A model generated the notes under the pieces. It saw only the letters and a list, made by a program, of their open reading frames with translations, was not told the DNA's origin and did not search any database. The position numbers and the translations under genes were made by a program. Below are positions 1 to 9,323 of a stretch of 64,000 nt of DNA, piece after piece; position 1 is the first letter of the stretch, and the number at the start of each line of letters is the position of its first letter. The DNA comes from Allolobophora icterica. Lineage: Eukaryota; Annelida; Clitellata; Crassiclitellata; Lumbricidae. The DNA lies in the NCBI GenBank assembly GCA_963556255.1, contig OY744615.1, positions 23,084,691 through 23,148,690 on the forward strand, given 5' to 3'.

Positions 1-116
1 AATTTTTTTCCTGAAGAGAAAGCCAATACAAAAGGTTTAAGCATAGTGGTTATATGTTCATACTTGGTGTATTTAGACTGAACCTCCTCAAAGACAGCAT
101 GACATGTTTGTTTGTT

Positions 117-120
<4 letters not shown>

Positions 121-203
<83 letters not shown>
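121..203. repeat. (GT)n microsatellite
   Basis: An uninterrupted GT dinucleotide run of about 83 bp. It lies in the intron just upstream of the HECT exon acceptor. Confidence 0.95.
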
Positions 204-204
<1 letters not shown>

Positions 205-246
205 ACATTCCATAAAAATCTTCATGTGACTTATTTTCTTTTTCAG

Positions 247-563
247 GTGGCACTAACTACATCGCGTTAAGTCAAGCCTTGGCATTCTGGACCGGTTCTG
301 AAGCTGAACCTCTAATCGGCTTTGGAACTACTGCCCTGATGATGAATGATAGTCAGTCGTCATTAAATAAGCCACTGTTGGTGGACTTTTACGACGATGT
401 TGGTCATCTTCCTTATGCAAGCACTTGTTCTTTGTGTCTGTGGTTGCCAGTTAATGTAACTGAAGTTGATTTCCAGGCTCGACTCTTGCGCACTCTAACA
501 GCTTCGGAAAGGTGTGAAGGCTGTTTCGAATTTCGTCAAACCAGTTTAAGCATCCCATATTAG
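247..563 (+). CDS. HECT-type E3 ubiquitin ligase, last exon (partial)
   Basis: This is the C-terminal exon of a HECT-domain protein, which passes ubiquitin from an E2 to a substrate through a catalytic cysteine. A pyrimidine-rich acceptor ending in CAG at 244-246 opens the exon. Reading begins in phase with GTNYIALSQALAFWTGSEAE and stops at TAG 561-563. The order FWTGSEAEPLIGF, then HLPYASTCSLCLWLPV, then VDFQARLLRTLTA matches the HECT C-lobe: the TG(S) strand, the LPxAxTC active-site loop (Cys codon 426-428) and the last helix. The layout is closest to the G2E3-like HECT proteins expanded in fish and marine invertebrates. The rest of the gene lies left of the window. Assignment to HECT is fairly firm, but the exact subfamily is not. 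Confidence 0.72.
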
Positions 564-848
564 TAGTTTATAATACGTCACCCTACAGAGCAAAACGTTG
601 GACGCTTCTCCAGGATTTTCCACTGCTTAGAGTGTTGCCACTGGTTAGAATGTTGGCTGCTGTATTACTGGAAGTGCTGATGTTCTAGCTAACATGACGA
701 GATTTAAGAGACATCTGTTTCTGGTGTTAAAGACATTACTGTGTGTAGTGTTAAAAATATGAATGAAGCTGAATACGAGTTCATTGTTATGGCATTCTTT
801 TAACATACACAGTTACAATTGCAATAAATTAACTTCAGTCCTTTAATT
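564..848 (+). terminator. 3' UTR and downstream region of the HECT gene
   Basis: Non-coding DNA after the HECT stop. An AATAAA at 823-828, about 260 bp past the stop codon, is a good candidate polyadenylation signal. I see no other gene in this stretch. Confidence 0.5.
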
Positions 849-1547
849 CAGTGTCGGATTAAAACATAAGCCAACTAAGCCATGGTTTAGGTCCCCACAA
901 GTTCCACAAAATCCAGAGCAAATTCCTAAGTGAGTATACATGTAATTTTAAATAATCCTAGTACAATAATACGCCTACAGTAGTACTAGTAACATACAGA
1001 GTTCTCTAACGTGCAAGTTATGCAACCTAAATTAATAAAATAATTTGTAAATAATTATTATAAAATGCTTATAAAATGATAAAATGATTAGTTAATTATT
1101 ATTTAGTCTATATTTCATTAGAAAAATCATAGCTTATATTGTATTGTATTGTATTGTATCTAGAAATTTATAAAGCGCCTCTCGCAGAATAACTATTCAG
1201 AGGCGCTCTCAGCACAGAAGTCCCGGGGAAACAGAAATGCCTTTAGGGAACGCGAGACCGATAAGGAAAAGCCAGTCATTAGTTTGGCCCTGAGCAGAGG
1301 GGGAAGGTTATTCCAGATCGTGGGACCCATTACAGGAAACGCCCTTTTATATTCTAATATAAGTCCTTTTATATATTTTTTCTATTGTAAGCATTTTATA
1401 ATAAGCTTGTACGTTTAGAACTTTGTGTTCGGATACCTGTAGACCTACTTTGGTAATTGGCTTAGCTGTAGGGTTAGGGGTTAGGGCCCCTGTATGTTTT
1501 AACCCGACTCTTGGCTTAGGGCCTCCGGAAGTCTTAATCGGGCCCTG
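849..1547. mobile_element. Possible decayed hAT-like element
   Basis: The left end reads CAGTGTCGGATTAAAAC. The right end, inverted, reads CAGGGCCCGATTAAGAC, matching at 12 of 17 positions. Both start with CAG, as hAT elements do. No 8-bp target duplication is visible, and a LINE tail sits inside it near 1141-1340. The ends may belong to two different relics, so this is tentative. Confidence 0.3.
1141..1340 (-). mobile_element. LINE 3' tail, CR1/L2-like, 5'-truncated
   Basis: Read on the minus strand, this is the 3' end of the same LINE family as at 32850-34812. It holds the last coding stretch, then a hairpin with arms AGCGCCTCT and AGAGGCGCT, then TATAAATT. It ends in an (ATACA)n simple repeat, which is TTGTA on the plus strand from 1141. 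Confidence 0.7.
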
Positions 1548-1595
1548 TACAGCAGAAGCATTTGGGAAATTTCATACAGGAAAATCCATTGACTC

Positions 1596-2027
1596 TGTCG
1601 CGGTCTACGCGGGTGCATGCATCAAGGGAAGAAAACCGACGCGTCAACAAGCTTGTTTACAACGCACGGAAAATTCTGCAGCAAGCTGTCAACATTAATT
1701 CGGTGCATGCAACAAGGATATACGTGTTCAGTAGGACTTTCCAGGGAAAAGTACAGTGACGTCACAGAACGTTCTGGAATCCGGGAGAACTCTATATAAG
1801 ATAGACCTGCTGTACATTAAGGGCCTTTTGACGAAGATTTGTAAACGTTGAAACATTGATCGTAGGACGTTCAATCGAGACCAGCCAACCTGTGTGCTGT
1901 CTACGATTGTGATATTTGATAGACGAGTTGACTTACTTTACACTTAATCGACTTTATTTTTAATTAAAGATCTTTTAATAGTTCCTTCGTTGGTTCGTCG
2001 TTGCGATCGAAGGAGTCGACCGCGACA
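1596..2027 (+). repeat. 5' LTR
   Basis: 432 bp, beginning TGTCGCGGTC and ending GACCGCGACA. The ends form an inverted repeat of about 10 bp. It contains a kappaB-like GGACTTTCC at 1734-1742, a CRE at 1757-1764, a heat-shock element at 1767-1779 and a TATATAAG box at 1793-1800. A short internal duplication of GGTGCATGCA(T/A)CAAGG also lies upstream of these. Confidence 0.95.
1757..1800 (+). promoter_or_regulatory. LTR core promoter: CRE, heat-shock element and TATA box
   Basis: The perfect palindrome TGACGTCA (1757-1764, the CREB/ATF site) is followed within 3 bp by GAAcgTTCtgGAA (1767-1779). That fits the consensus nGAAnnTTCnnGAAn for a three-unit heat-shock factor site. TATATAAG follows at 1793-1800. 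This packing within 45 bp looks like a stress- or cAMP-responsive pol II promoter driving the genomic transcript. The same block recurs in the right LTR at 7867-7910. Function is inferred from motif matches only. Confidence 0.6.
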
Positions 2028-2551
2028 TTATTGGTGGCAGCGGTGGGATCATCGGTGTTGGATCCGGTGAAGAAGACGCGAGCCGGCGGAGGAAGGAGTC
2101 AACCCGGAGGATCAAGAGACGGTCTGTTCCAGACAGCGAGCGGATCGAGACGCCTTTCTACCGTGGGAGACGGGTGAATCGGCATACGACAGTCGGACGG
2201 ACGAAGTGCGTCGTTCGGCTGAGACAGCAGAAGACAGCAGTCAACATACGGGTAAGATCCTAGGTGTTGTCGTGGCTGAGAAGGAGAAAAGAGAGTGGAG
2301 TTGCAGCCGAGTGGGAGGCAGCCATTATTTCTCTTTCAATATCTGCTGATTATTTCTTTGAAATTTGATCCATTGTTGTGATCGAGGCCAGACTTGCGTG
2401 AGCTTGTATAGTTTTTGCGTACTTGGCGAGTGTACTTCTTTGGATACTGAATAGTTGCACTTTGGGTTGTGGAATTTTCCTTTTGTGTGGCGGGTTTGCC
2501 GCGTGGTGTCTGTTTTTTTTGTTGATTGTTGTTGACTGACTGTTTGTAAAA
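2028..2551 (+). other. 5' untranslated leader of the LTR retrotransposon
   Basis: Non-coding leader between the 5' LTR and the gag-pol start, GC-rich in its first 250 bp. It probably holds packaging signals, but I see no motif beyond the primer-binding site. Confidence 0.6.
2032..2048 (+). promoter_or_regulatory. Putative tRNA primer-binding site
   Basis: Four bases after the 5' LTR the sequence reads TGGTGGCAGCGGTGGGA. It begins with TGG, the complement of a tRNA CCA end, as a minus-strand primer site does. It partly resembles tRNA-Leu type sites, but the tRNA is not settled. Confidence 0.6.
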
Positions 2552-5500
2552 ATGGAAGCGTTGACAACAGAGATGCAAGCGAATATTCGCAAAATGTCGT
2601 CTGAGCGCCTTAGGGTGTATCTTATGAAGGCAGGAAGGGACGAAGATGATGTTATGTCATGGGATCGAAATCAATTAATGGAAGAATGGGCCATGGAGAT
2701 TGGAAAAGAGGAAGAGGAATTTAAGGGTAGTCCAATATCTCCAACAGGAGTGGATTACGAGCTGCAGAAGCGCCGTCTGGAGTTCGAAATCCGTAAATAT
2801 GAAGAACAAAGGGAGAAGGAAGAAAGAGAAAGGGAGGAACGGAAGGAGAAGGAAGAAAGGGAGGAAAGGAGGAGAGAGGAAGAAAAGAAAGAACAAAGGG
2901 AGAAGGAAGAAAGAGAGAGGGAGGAACGGAAGGAGAAGGAAGAAAGGGAGGAAAGGAGGAGAGAGGAAGAAAAGAAAGAACAAAGGGAGAAGGAAGAAAG
3001 AGAAAGGGAGGAACGGAAGGAGAAGGAAGAGAGAGAGAGGGAGGAACGGAAGGAGAAGGAAGAAAGAGAGAGGGAGGAACGGAAGGAGAAGGAAGAAAGG
3101 GAGGAAAAGAGGAGAGAGGAAGAAAAGAAGGAACGGAAAGAGAAAGAAGAAAGAGAAAAGAAGGAACGGAAAGAGAAAGAAGAAAGGGAGAGGAAGGAAA
3201 AGCAGGAAGAACGAAATGTTAGAGATTCTTTAGCAAGTCGTACTAAGCGTTATAGTGATGCCCTCAAGAATATTCTTTGGAAATTTCCTTCCGACCCTAT
3301 AGAAATTCCAGGTTTCTTTGATCACTTGGATGGTTTGTTTAATGTGTATGAGGTGGATGAAGATGTTAGAGCAAAATTATTGCTAGCCATTTTAAGTGAA
3401 AGAGCTAAGGCATTAACCATGCGCCTTACTGAGGCACAGCTCCATGACTACAAATTCCTGAAGGAGTTTTTGCTACGGGAGTTTAAGATAAGCCCTTCAA
3501 ATCTTAGAGCCCGATTTTGGTCGTTGCACAAAGCATCGGACGAATCATTTACGATCTATTCATCCAAATTGCGTGTGGCTCTTATGTATTATTTGAAAAG
3601 TAGAAAGATAACTGATGAGTTTGATAAACTTGTAAGTTTATTGGTTGCGGATCGGATTAAGGAGTCCTTGTCGAAGGCTTGTTTAGATTATATCTTGGCC
3701 CAAGAAAAAGAGGAGTGGTTGAGCTGTGAAGACATAGCTAATGCGGCTGACATTTATGTAGCGTCGCATGATGGTGGGAATGACTTAGTATGCCGTAGTC
3801 ATCCGACACCGAAGTATAACAATTGGACGAGAGGTCAACCACATGTTCAAGTCAATAACCAGACAGCTCAACCCAAGTCTCCCAAACCGGAAATAAGGGG
3901 TGAAGCCAAGATAGGTGCGAGGGTGTCTCAGGAGGAGGCCAAGGTAAAGGGTCTCTGTTTCCTATGTCATCAGAAGGGTCATATGGCAAGGGAGTGCCAG
4001 ACCAAACCAAGTTCTAAAAAAGTGAGTACTTGTATATCTGGGAACCCAACTGAAGAAGTGACCGACTTATTTGTTGAGAAGGTCAACGTGTTGCATGAGA
4101 TACCTGAACAGGTAAAGCAAGGGAATTTATTGGATAATTCTAAACCAATAGGGTTGGAAACTGCTGTAAGGGTATACGAGAATAGTATTGATGGATTACA
4201 CGAGAGGTCGTATATCAATGTACAGATTGAAGATCTCCCTTCTCAGCCAGCATTATCTGATTCAGGAGCAGAAATTTGTTGTATTGATAAGAAATTAATT
4301 GAGTCACTAAACTTACCCGTCATTAAACGGATTAATATAATTGGTTTTCAGGGAGAAGGATGTAAGGCAGATGTAGTATACCTACAAATGAAATTAGCTA
4401 ATTCAATGGAAGGAACGACAAACATTGCGCCATCTTTGTGCGTCATATTCGCTGCAGTCCCTAAACTAAATGAACGGGTTATTTTGACACCCCATGTTGT
4501 GGACCTATTAAGGGATAGTTCGCAATATGTAGTGATGGTAGCTGGCGTAGATCGATGTGTACAAATAAATAAAGGGGCAGAAGAAGATAACTTAGAAGTT
4601 AATATCGAGAAAAGTAACAGCAACGAATCCTTGCCGTCAGAAGTGAATGAATATTCTCAGGAGCAACTAGTTGATGATTCAGATAATTTTCTTGATGTTG
4701 AGTCAACAGAGTTCAAGTCTGATGAGGGAGTAGCGAATAATGATACTTTATTGCGTGAGCAACAGAATTGTCACAATCTTATATCTTGCTGGCAACAAGC
4801 GAGACAGAATAAAAATAATTTCTTTATAGATAATAACCTCCTGTACCACAAAGGGGAAATTATGGGACATAAGGTTAATCAATTATGTTTACCGGAAGAT
4901 AGAATCGAGGTTGTCTTGCGAGTAGCACACGATGCCCCATGTGCTGGGCACATGGCTTTTAAGGCAACGAGAGCCAGGATCAAATTAAACTTTTGGTTTC
5001 CAAGAATGGATGAGAGGATTCGCGAATATTGTGCGTCTTGTCAAATTTGTCAACTAAGAACTCCAGTTAAAGTTGCAGATCGAGTCCCGATCACTCCTAT
5101 TCCGAGGGCGGATGAACTCTGTTTTAACCATCTAAATATGGATTGTATTGGCCCTATGGTAGTGACTGGAGAATCCAACAAATCGAAACCCCAGTACAAT
5201 TATGCTTTGGTTCTGGTGGACAAATTTTCTCGTTGGCCGATGGCGTATCCTCTTAGATCGCTGAATGCAAAGGGAGTTTGTGAAGCTCTGTTGCAAGTTT
5301 TTACAACTTTTTCTATTCCAAGGATCATCAGTTCTGATTGTGGTACCAACTTTACCAGTCGTTTGACGAAAGAATTCTTGCGGCGAATGGGTTGTAGTCC
5401 CAGATTTAATACCCCTGGACATCCTGAGGCAGCTGGATTGGTTGAAAGATGCAACCAAAGCTTGAAAACCATGATCTTTAAGCTTGCTCAATCTGATCCT

Positions 5501-7510
5501 CGTGGATGGCACCAATTGTTACCGTTTGTTCTGTGGAGCCTTAGAGAAAAACCTTCAGGCACGACTCATATTTCGCCATTCACTATGGTTTATGGAACTC
5601 TTCCTCGGGGTCCACTTAGTGTGTTGAAGGAATCGTGGGCTGGCGAACGAAAAGTACCTCTTAACTTAGGTAAATCACCCGAAGAGTATCTCCAATCACT
5701 GAAGGAAAACCTCGAATTCGCGAAAGTTTATGCAGATTACTATAGTGATATAGAAACCAAGCGGTATGCAGATTATTATAACTTGCGTAGTACTGACAGA
5801 AAATACGAAGTTGGAGATAAAGTAGCAGTATTAGCACCAGATTTTGGTAGTTCTAAATTTTATAGTCGATGGCAAGGACCTGCTACCGTAGTCAAGGTTA
5901 AATCCCCATATTCTTATATAGTAGAAATAGAGGGAAAACAAAGACATTTACACGCAAATAAGATCAAGCGATACCATGAACGACTCGAACAAGCGATGAT
6001 CAATAGCTGTTCAGTAATTGTTGATCAAGATGAAGAATTTGGTATAGTAGAGGTTGTAGATCAGGAAGAACGTGAACAAATAAGCCCGAGTAAGCGAATT
6101 GATCCTCTGATTATAGCGCATCTTTCGCAAGAGGAACAGAAGCAACTTTTTGAAGTTTTGGATCGGCACACGGCAGTATTTGTGGATAAACCTGGGTATT
6201 GTCCAGTATTAGAACATGAAATTAAGATAACTCATGATTTCACTCCTAAGCGTTTAAGGGCATATAAAGTACCTGAGCTACTTAAACCTGAAGTACAACG
6301 CCAGATAGAAGAAATGTTGGCATTAGACATCATTCGACCATCGAAAAGTGAAATGGCCAGTCCGGTAGTTTGCGTTTTAAAGGGACCCAAAGGTCAAAAT
6401 GGCGTTCGATTGGCAATTGATTATCGCCATGTTAACAAATATTCTCTAGGTGATTGTTACCCGACCCCAGACATTGCTGACGTCTTACAAAAGGTGGGAC
6501 GGGCAAAGTTTATTAGTGTTTTCGACGCGAAATCGGGGTATTGGCAAATTCCAGTTCGGAAAGAACATCGATGGCTTACGGCATTCGTATGTGATGCAGG
6601 ACTTTTTGAGTTCACAAGGATGCCGTTTGGATTCAAGTCCGCTAGCAATACCTTTATTCGTGCTATGACCCAAGTTTTACATCCAGTGCGAAGTTTTACC
6701 GAACCATTCGTCGATGATATGGCAGTGGTTTCAATGAATTGGAATGACCATTTAGAACATCTAGAGAAATTCTTGCAAACTATTGAGGAAGCAGGACTCA
6801 CTTTGAATTTAAGAAAATGTAATTTTGCACAAAACAAAATAAAGTTTGTTGGCCATATAGTAGGGTCAGGTTGTATTGAACCTGATCCAGGTAAGATCGC
6901 TACGATCAATGATATCCATCCTCCAACAACAAAGAAAGAAGTTAGAAAGGTTATGGGTTTTTTCAGTTACTTTCGAAGTTTTATACCTGCTTTAGCTGAA
7001 AAAGCACGGATAATAACTGATTTGACACGAGATAACATACCTACGAAGGTGCCTTGGGAGCAAAAGCATCAAGAAGCACTAGATAAGTTAAAGGATGATC
7101 TCAGTAAAGCTACACAGTTGCATACCATTGATTTCACTAAGGAATTTGGTTTAAGTGTTGACGCAAGTGCCACCGCGGTCGGGTGTTGCTTGTTTCAGTG
7201 GACCGAAGAAGGTCAAGAAAAACCAATTGCTTTTGCTAGCCTTAAACTTACAGATACACAGATGCATTGGTCTACAATTGAGAGAGAGGCTTTCGCAGTA
7301 ATTTGGGCACTTAAACGATTCAAGTCATGGATATTCTTATCAAAGATAATCATTTATTCAGATCATAATCCTTTGTCTTATCTCACAGATGCAAGCCCTA
7401 AGAGTGCGAAACTGACTCGTTGGGCGTTAGCATTGCAAGAGTTTAACGTGGACTTTCGATATCGTCCTGGACGTCAGAACACGGTGGCTGATTTCCTCTC
7501 TCGGTTGTGA
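2552..7510 (+). CDS. Gag-Pol polyprotein, Gmr1-like (Gag-PR-IN-RT-RH)
   Basis: One uninterrupted 1652-codon frame. Residues about 83-220 are a Glu/Arg/Lys-rich tandem repeat, probably a long charged helix. A Gag capsid-like part follows, then a CCHC zinc knuckle (CFLCHQKGHMAREC, about 469-482). The aspartic protease shows LSDSGAEICCID with Asp 570. Integrase comes next: an HHCC finger ending CASCQICQ near 834, then the catalytic Asp 864, Asp 929 and Glu 965 (exact D-35-E spacing). Reverse transcriptase follows, with SVFDAKSGYWQIP and FVDD (Asp 1388-1389), a change from the usual YVDD. RNase H ends the protein (SVDASATAVG, then SDHNPLSYL). Gag and Pol share one frame with no shift or stop. All catalytic residues I can check are present. 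There is no chromodomain. Confidence 0.93.
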   Translation: MEALTTEMQANIRKMSSERLRVYLMKAGRDEDDVMSWDRNQLMEEWAMEIGKEEEEFKGSPISPTGVDYELQKRRLEFEIRKYEEQREKEEREREERKEKEEREERRREEEKKEQREKEEREREERKEKEEREERRREEEKKEQREKEEREREERKEKEEREREERKEKEEREREERKEKEEREEKRREEEKKERKEKEEREKKERKEKEERERKEKQEERNVRDSLASRTKRYSDALKNILWKFPSDPIEIPGFFDHLDGLFNVYEVDEDVRAKLLLAILSERAKALTMRLTEAQLHDYKFLKEFLLREFKISPSNLRARFWSLHKASDESFTIYSSKLRVALMYYLKSRKITDEFDKLVSLLVADRIKESLSKACLDYILAQEKEEWLSCEDIANAADIYVASHDGGNDLVCRSHPTPKYNNWTRGQPHVQVNNQTAQPKSPKPEIRGEAKIGARVSQEEAKVKGLCFLCHQKGHMARECQTKPSSKKVSTCISGNPTEEVTDLFVEKVNVLHEIPEQVKQGNLLDNSKPIGLETAVRVYENSIDGLHERSYINVQIEDLPSQPALSDSGAEICCIDKKLIESLNLPVIKRINIIGFQGEGCKADVVYLQMKLANSMEGTTNIAPSLCVIFAAVPKLNERVILTPHVVDLLRDSSQYVVMVAGVDRCVQINKGAEEDNLEVNIEKSNSNESLPSEVNEYSQEQLVDDSDNFLDVESTEFKSDEGVANNDTLLREQQNCHNLISCWQQARQNKNNFFIDNNLLYHKGEIMGHKVNQLCLPEDRIEVVLRVAHDAPCAGHMAFKATRARIKLNFWFPRMDERIREYCASCQICQLRTPVKVADRVPITPIPRADELCFNHLNMDCIGPMVVTGESNKSKPQYNYALVLVDKFSRWPMAYPLRSLNAKGVCEALLQVFTTFSIPRIISSDCGTNFTSRLTKEFLRRMGCSPRFNTPGHPEAAGLVERCNQSLKTMIFKLAQSDPRGWHQLLPFVLWSLREKPSGTTHISPFTMVYGTLPRGPLSVLKESWAGERKVPLNLGKSPEEYLQSLKENLEFAKVYADYYSDIETKRYADYYNLRSTDRKYEVGDKVAVLAPDFGSSKFYSRWQGPATVVKVKSPYSYIVEIEGKQRHLHANKIKRYHERLEQAMINSCSVIVDQDEEFGIVEVVDQEEREQISPSKRIDPLIIAHLSQEEQKQLFEVLDRHTAVFVDKPGYCPVLEHEIKITHDFTPKRLRAYKVPELLKPEVQRQIEEMLALDIIRPSKSEMASPVVCVLKGPKGQNGVRLAIDYRHVNKYSLGDCYPTPDIADVLQKVGRAKFISVFDAKSGYWQIPVRKEHRWLTAFVCDAGLFEFTRMPFGFKSASNTFIRAMTQVLHPVRSFTEPFVDDMAVVSMNWNDHLEHLEKFLQTIEEAGLTLNLRKCNFAQNKIKFVGHIVGSGCIEPDPGKIATINDIHPPTTKKEVRKVMGFFSYFRSFIPALAEKARIITDLTRDNIPTKVPWEQKHQEALDKLKDDLSKATQLHTIDFTKEFGLSVDASATAVGCCLFQWTEEGQEKPIAFASLKLTDTQMHWSTIEREAFAVIWALKRFKSWIFLSKIIIYSDHNPLSYLTDASPKSAKLTRWALALQEFNVDFRYRPGRQNTVADFLSRL
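2800..3215 (+). repeat. Tandem purine repeat coding the charged Gag segment
   Basis: Nearly pure A/G sequence built from nested units such as gaggaacggaaggagaagga. It encodes repeats of REREERKEKEE and RREEEKKEQREKEE. Longer units of about 90 bp are themselves duplicated. The other frames also stay open here only because the sequence is low in complexity. Confidence 0.85.
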
Positions 7511-7690
7511 CTCGGATGGTGAAGGGGGGAAATGGCCCGACACACAAGGATCGAGCCCGCAAATTGTATAGATAAATTGACTAACTGATGTGTTTTGTTT
7601 TGTTTGTGTATGCTGTGTCGAGATGGAGTCTGGAGGCCCGGCTTGATCGTGATGACCCGTTCGAGATGGTGCTGAAGACGTGTCATCATC
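7511..7690 (+). other. 3' untranslated region of the LTR retrotransposon
   Basis: Spacer between the gag-pol stop and the polypurine tract. An extra purine run (GAAGGGGGGAAA) lies near 7519-7530, just after the stop codon. Confidence 0.6.
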
Positions 7691-7705
7691 TGAGGGCGGA
7701 GGGAA
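7691..7705 (+). promoter_or_regulatory. Polypurine tract
   Basis: GAGGGCGGAGGGAA lies directly against the 3' LTR start at 7706. This is the expected position of the plus-strand primer. Confidence 0.7.
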
Positions 7706-8137
7706 TGTCGCGGTCTACGCGGGTGCATGCATCAAGGGAAGAAAACCGACGCGTCAACAAGCTTGTTTACAACGCACGGAAAATTCTGCAGCAAGCTGTC
7801 AACATTAATTCGGTGCATGCAACAAGGATATACGTGTTCAGTAGGACTTTCCAGGGAAAAGTACAGTGACGTCACAGAACGTTCTGGAATCCGGGAGAAC
7901 TCTATATAAGATAGACCTGCTGTACATTAAGGGCCTTTTGACGAAGATTTGTAAACGTTGAAACATTGATCGTAGGACGTTCAATCGAGACCAGCCAACC
8001 TGTGTGCTGTCTACGATTGTGATATTTGATAGACGAGTTGACTTACTTTACACTTAATCGACTTTATTTTTAATTAAAGATCTTTTAATAGTTCCTTCGT
8101 TGGTTCGTCGTTGCGATCGAAGGAGTCGACCGCGACA
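7706..8137 (+). repeat. 3' LTR
   Basis: 432 bp, offset exactly 6110 bp from the 5' LTR. I saw no differences when reading the two side by side. It is followed by the target duplication GACTC at 8138-8142. The CRE, heat-shock element and TATA box recur at 7867-7874, 7877-7889 and 7903-7910. Confidence 0.95.
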
Positions 8138-8162
8138 GACTCTCTTATTCATAACGCAGTAG

Positions 8163-8359
8163 CAGGGGCGTAGCTTTGGTCAAAAAAGTGGGGGGGGGTA
8201 CTAATTTCTTACCTAGACGAAGCAAGGCGGAGACTGCGATCTCTGGGAAGGCACAATAATAAAATATTGGCATTGTTCAAAAAGTGGGGGGGGTACGGTA
8301 CTACGGTATCCCAGTCCCAAGAGTGGGGGGTACTCGTACCCCGACAAATTACGCCTATG
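8163..8359. mobile_element. hAT-like MITE, GGGGCGTA family
   Basis: 197-bp element starting CAGGGGCGTAGCTTTGGTC and ending GACAAATTACGCCTATG, so the ends are imperfect inverted repeats. Flanks cgcagtag and cgcagcag give an 8-bp target duplication with one mismatch. It is internally G-rich (runs of GTGGGGGG). Related copies occur at 10573-10774 and 10800-11507. Confidence 0.7.
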
Positions 8360-8367
8360 CGCAGCAG

Positions 8368-9069
8368 CACTGTTCAAAAACATCTTCGTCATTTGGTACA
8401 AGATGACACACTGTAGCTGCTTCAAAGCTGACTTCTATGTCCCCTGCAGTGACGTGAAGCAAGTAGTGATGCGAATTTGCCGACTCGGGCATGAAGAAGG
8501 GGATGTCTGGTCGACCGAAAGGCACATTTGCATTTCTCGAGGGTCGAATATGATGTGAATTTCAAACCGCCTTCACTTGATCTAGTTCATCCTGGCGAAA
8601 ATACAGAAAGTGACAGTTTATTGAACACAAGTTAATTTGATTGAGGAGTAGGTAAATTTTCGGTGTAATGCAGCCGAGATTACTGTGAGAAATTGTGGTT
8701 TACAGGTTGCTTTTCTCAGCCGGAGCACAATAAAAATAATGGCGATCTCATTCTTTCTTTCCTTTGTGGTAATTCCAAATGTGATCCCTGCTCATGCCTG
8801 TGTTCCCTGCACATGTCTGTACTCCACAGCTGCTGCTGGCGCCGTACCGGTGGACTTCGCCCAGCTGTAGCTGCAGGGAACAGTAACTGTTATGCTAGTG
8901 ATTCATATACCAGCTATGCCCCTACGTCTGCAGTCAGTCCATATAATACAGTCAGTCCGCTCATTTATGTTCATTTAGGTTAGAACCATTGATAGCTTAT
9001 TTGTAATAAAAGTTAGTTTTCGTTACTTACTTAGTCTTCGCGATTACCCGTCGGCCATATTGCAGATTT
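8368..9069. other. Unassigned spacer
   Basis: Short open frames here lack codon structure or family likeness. I recognise no gene, RNA or mobile element. Confidence 0.4.
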
Positions 9070-9323
9070 TATCTAGTGCGCACTAGATAGTATCTAGTGC
9101 GCACTAGATAGTATCTAGTGCGCACTAGATAGTTATCTAGTGCGCACTAGATAGTTTTCTAGTGCGCACTAGATAGTTTTCTAGTGCGCACTAGATCGTA
9201 TCTAGTGCGCACTAGATATTATCTAGTGCGCACTAGATATTATCTAGTGCGCACTAGATATTATCTAGTGCGCACTAGATATTATCTAGTGCGCACTAGA
9301 TAGTATCTAGTGCGCACTAGATA
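9070..9323. repeat. Tandem array of 12 perfect palindromes
   Basis: Twelve copies of a unit of about 21 bp, each containing the palindrome CTAGTGCGCACTAG. Most extend to the 18-bp palindrome ATCTAGTGCGCACTAGAT. Spacers of 2-4 bp (gt, gtt, att, gttt) are the only variable part. Confidence 0.95.

Larger units (their letters stand above)
1596..8137 (+). mobile_element. Intact Gmr1-like Ty3/gypsy LTR retrotransposon
   Basis: Complete LTR retrotransposon of 6542 bp. Two 432-bp LTRs (1596-2027 and 7706-8137), each TG...CA, flank one long gag-pol frame. The 5-bp host sequence GACTC is duplicated exactly at 1591-1595 and 8138-8142. A primer-binding site follows the left LTR, and a polypurine tract precedes the right LTR. 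The protein order is Gag, protease, integrase, reverse transcriptase, RNase H. Typical Ty3/gypsy elements have integrase last; integrase first is the mark of the Gmr1 group, first described from Atlantic cod. No env-like frame is present. The LTRs look identical by eye, so the insertion is recent and the element may still be active. Confidence 0.93.

Noticed and set aside
1440..1500. GGTTAGGGGTTAGGG as a telomere or replication signal
   Set aside because: A very short stretch inside a decayed mobile element; no array.
2700..3233. Overlapping 177-codon Lys/Arg/Gly-rich frame within gag
   Set aside because: It exists only because the purine repeat has no stops in that frame. The gag-pol frame runs through and has family motifs.
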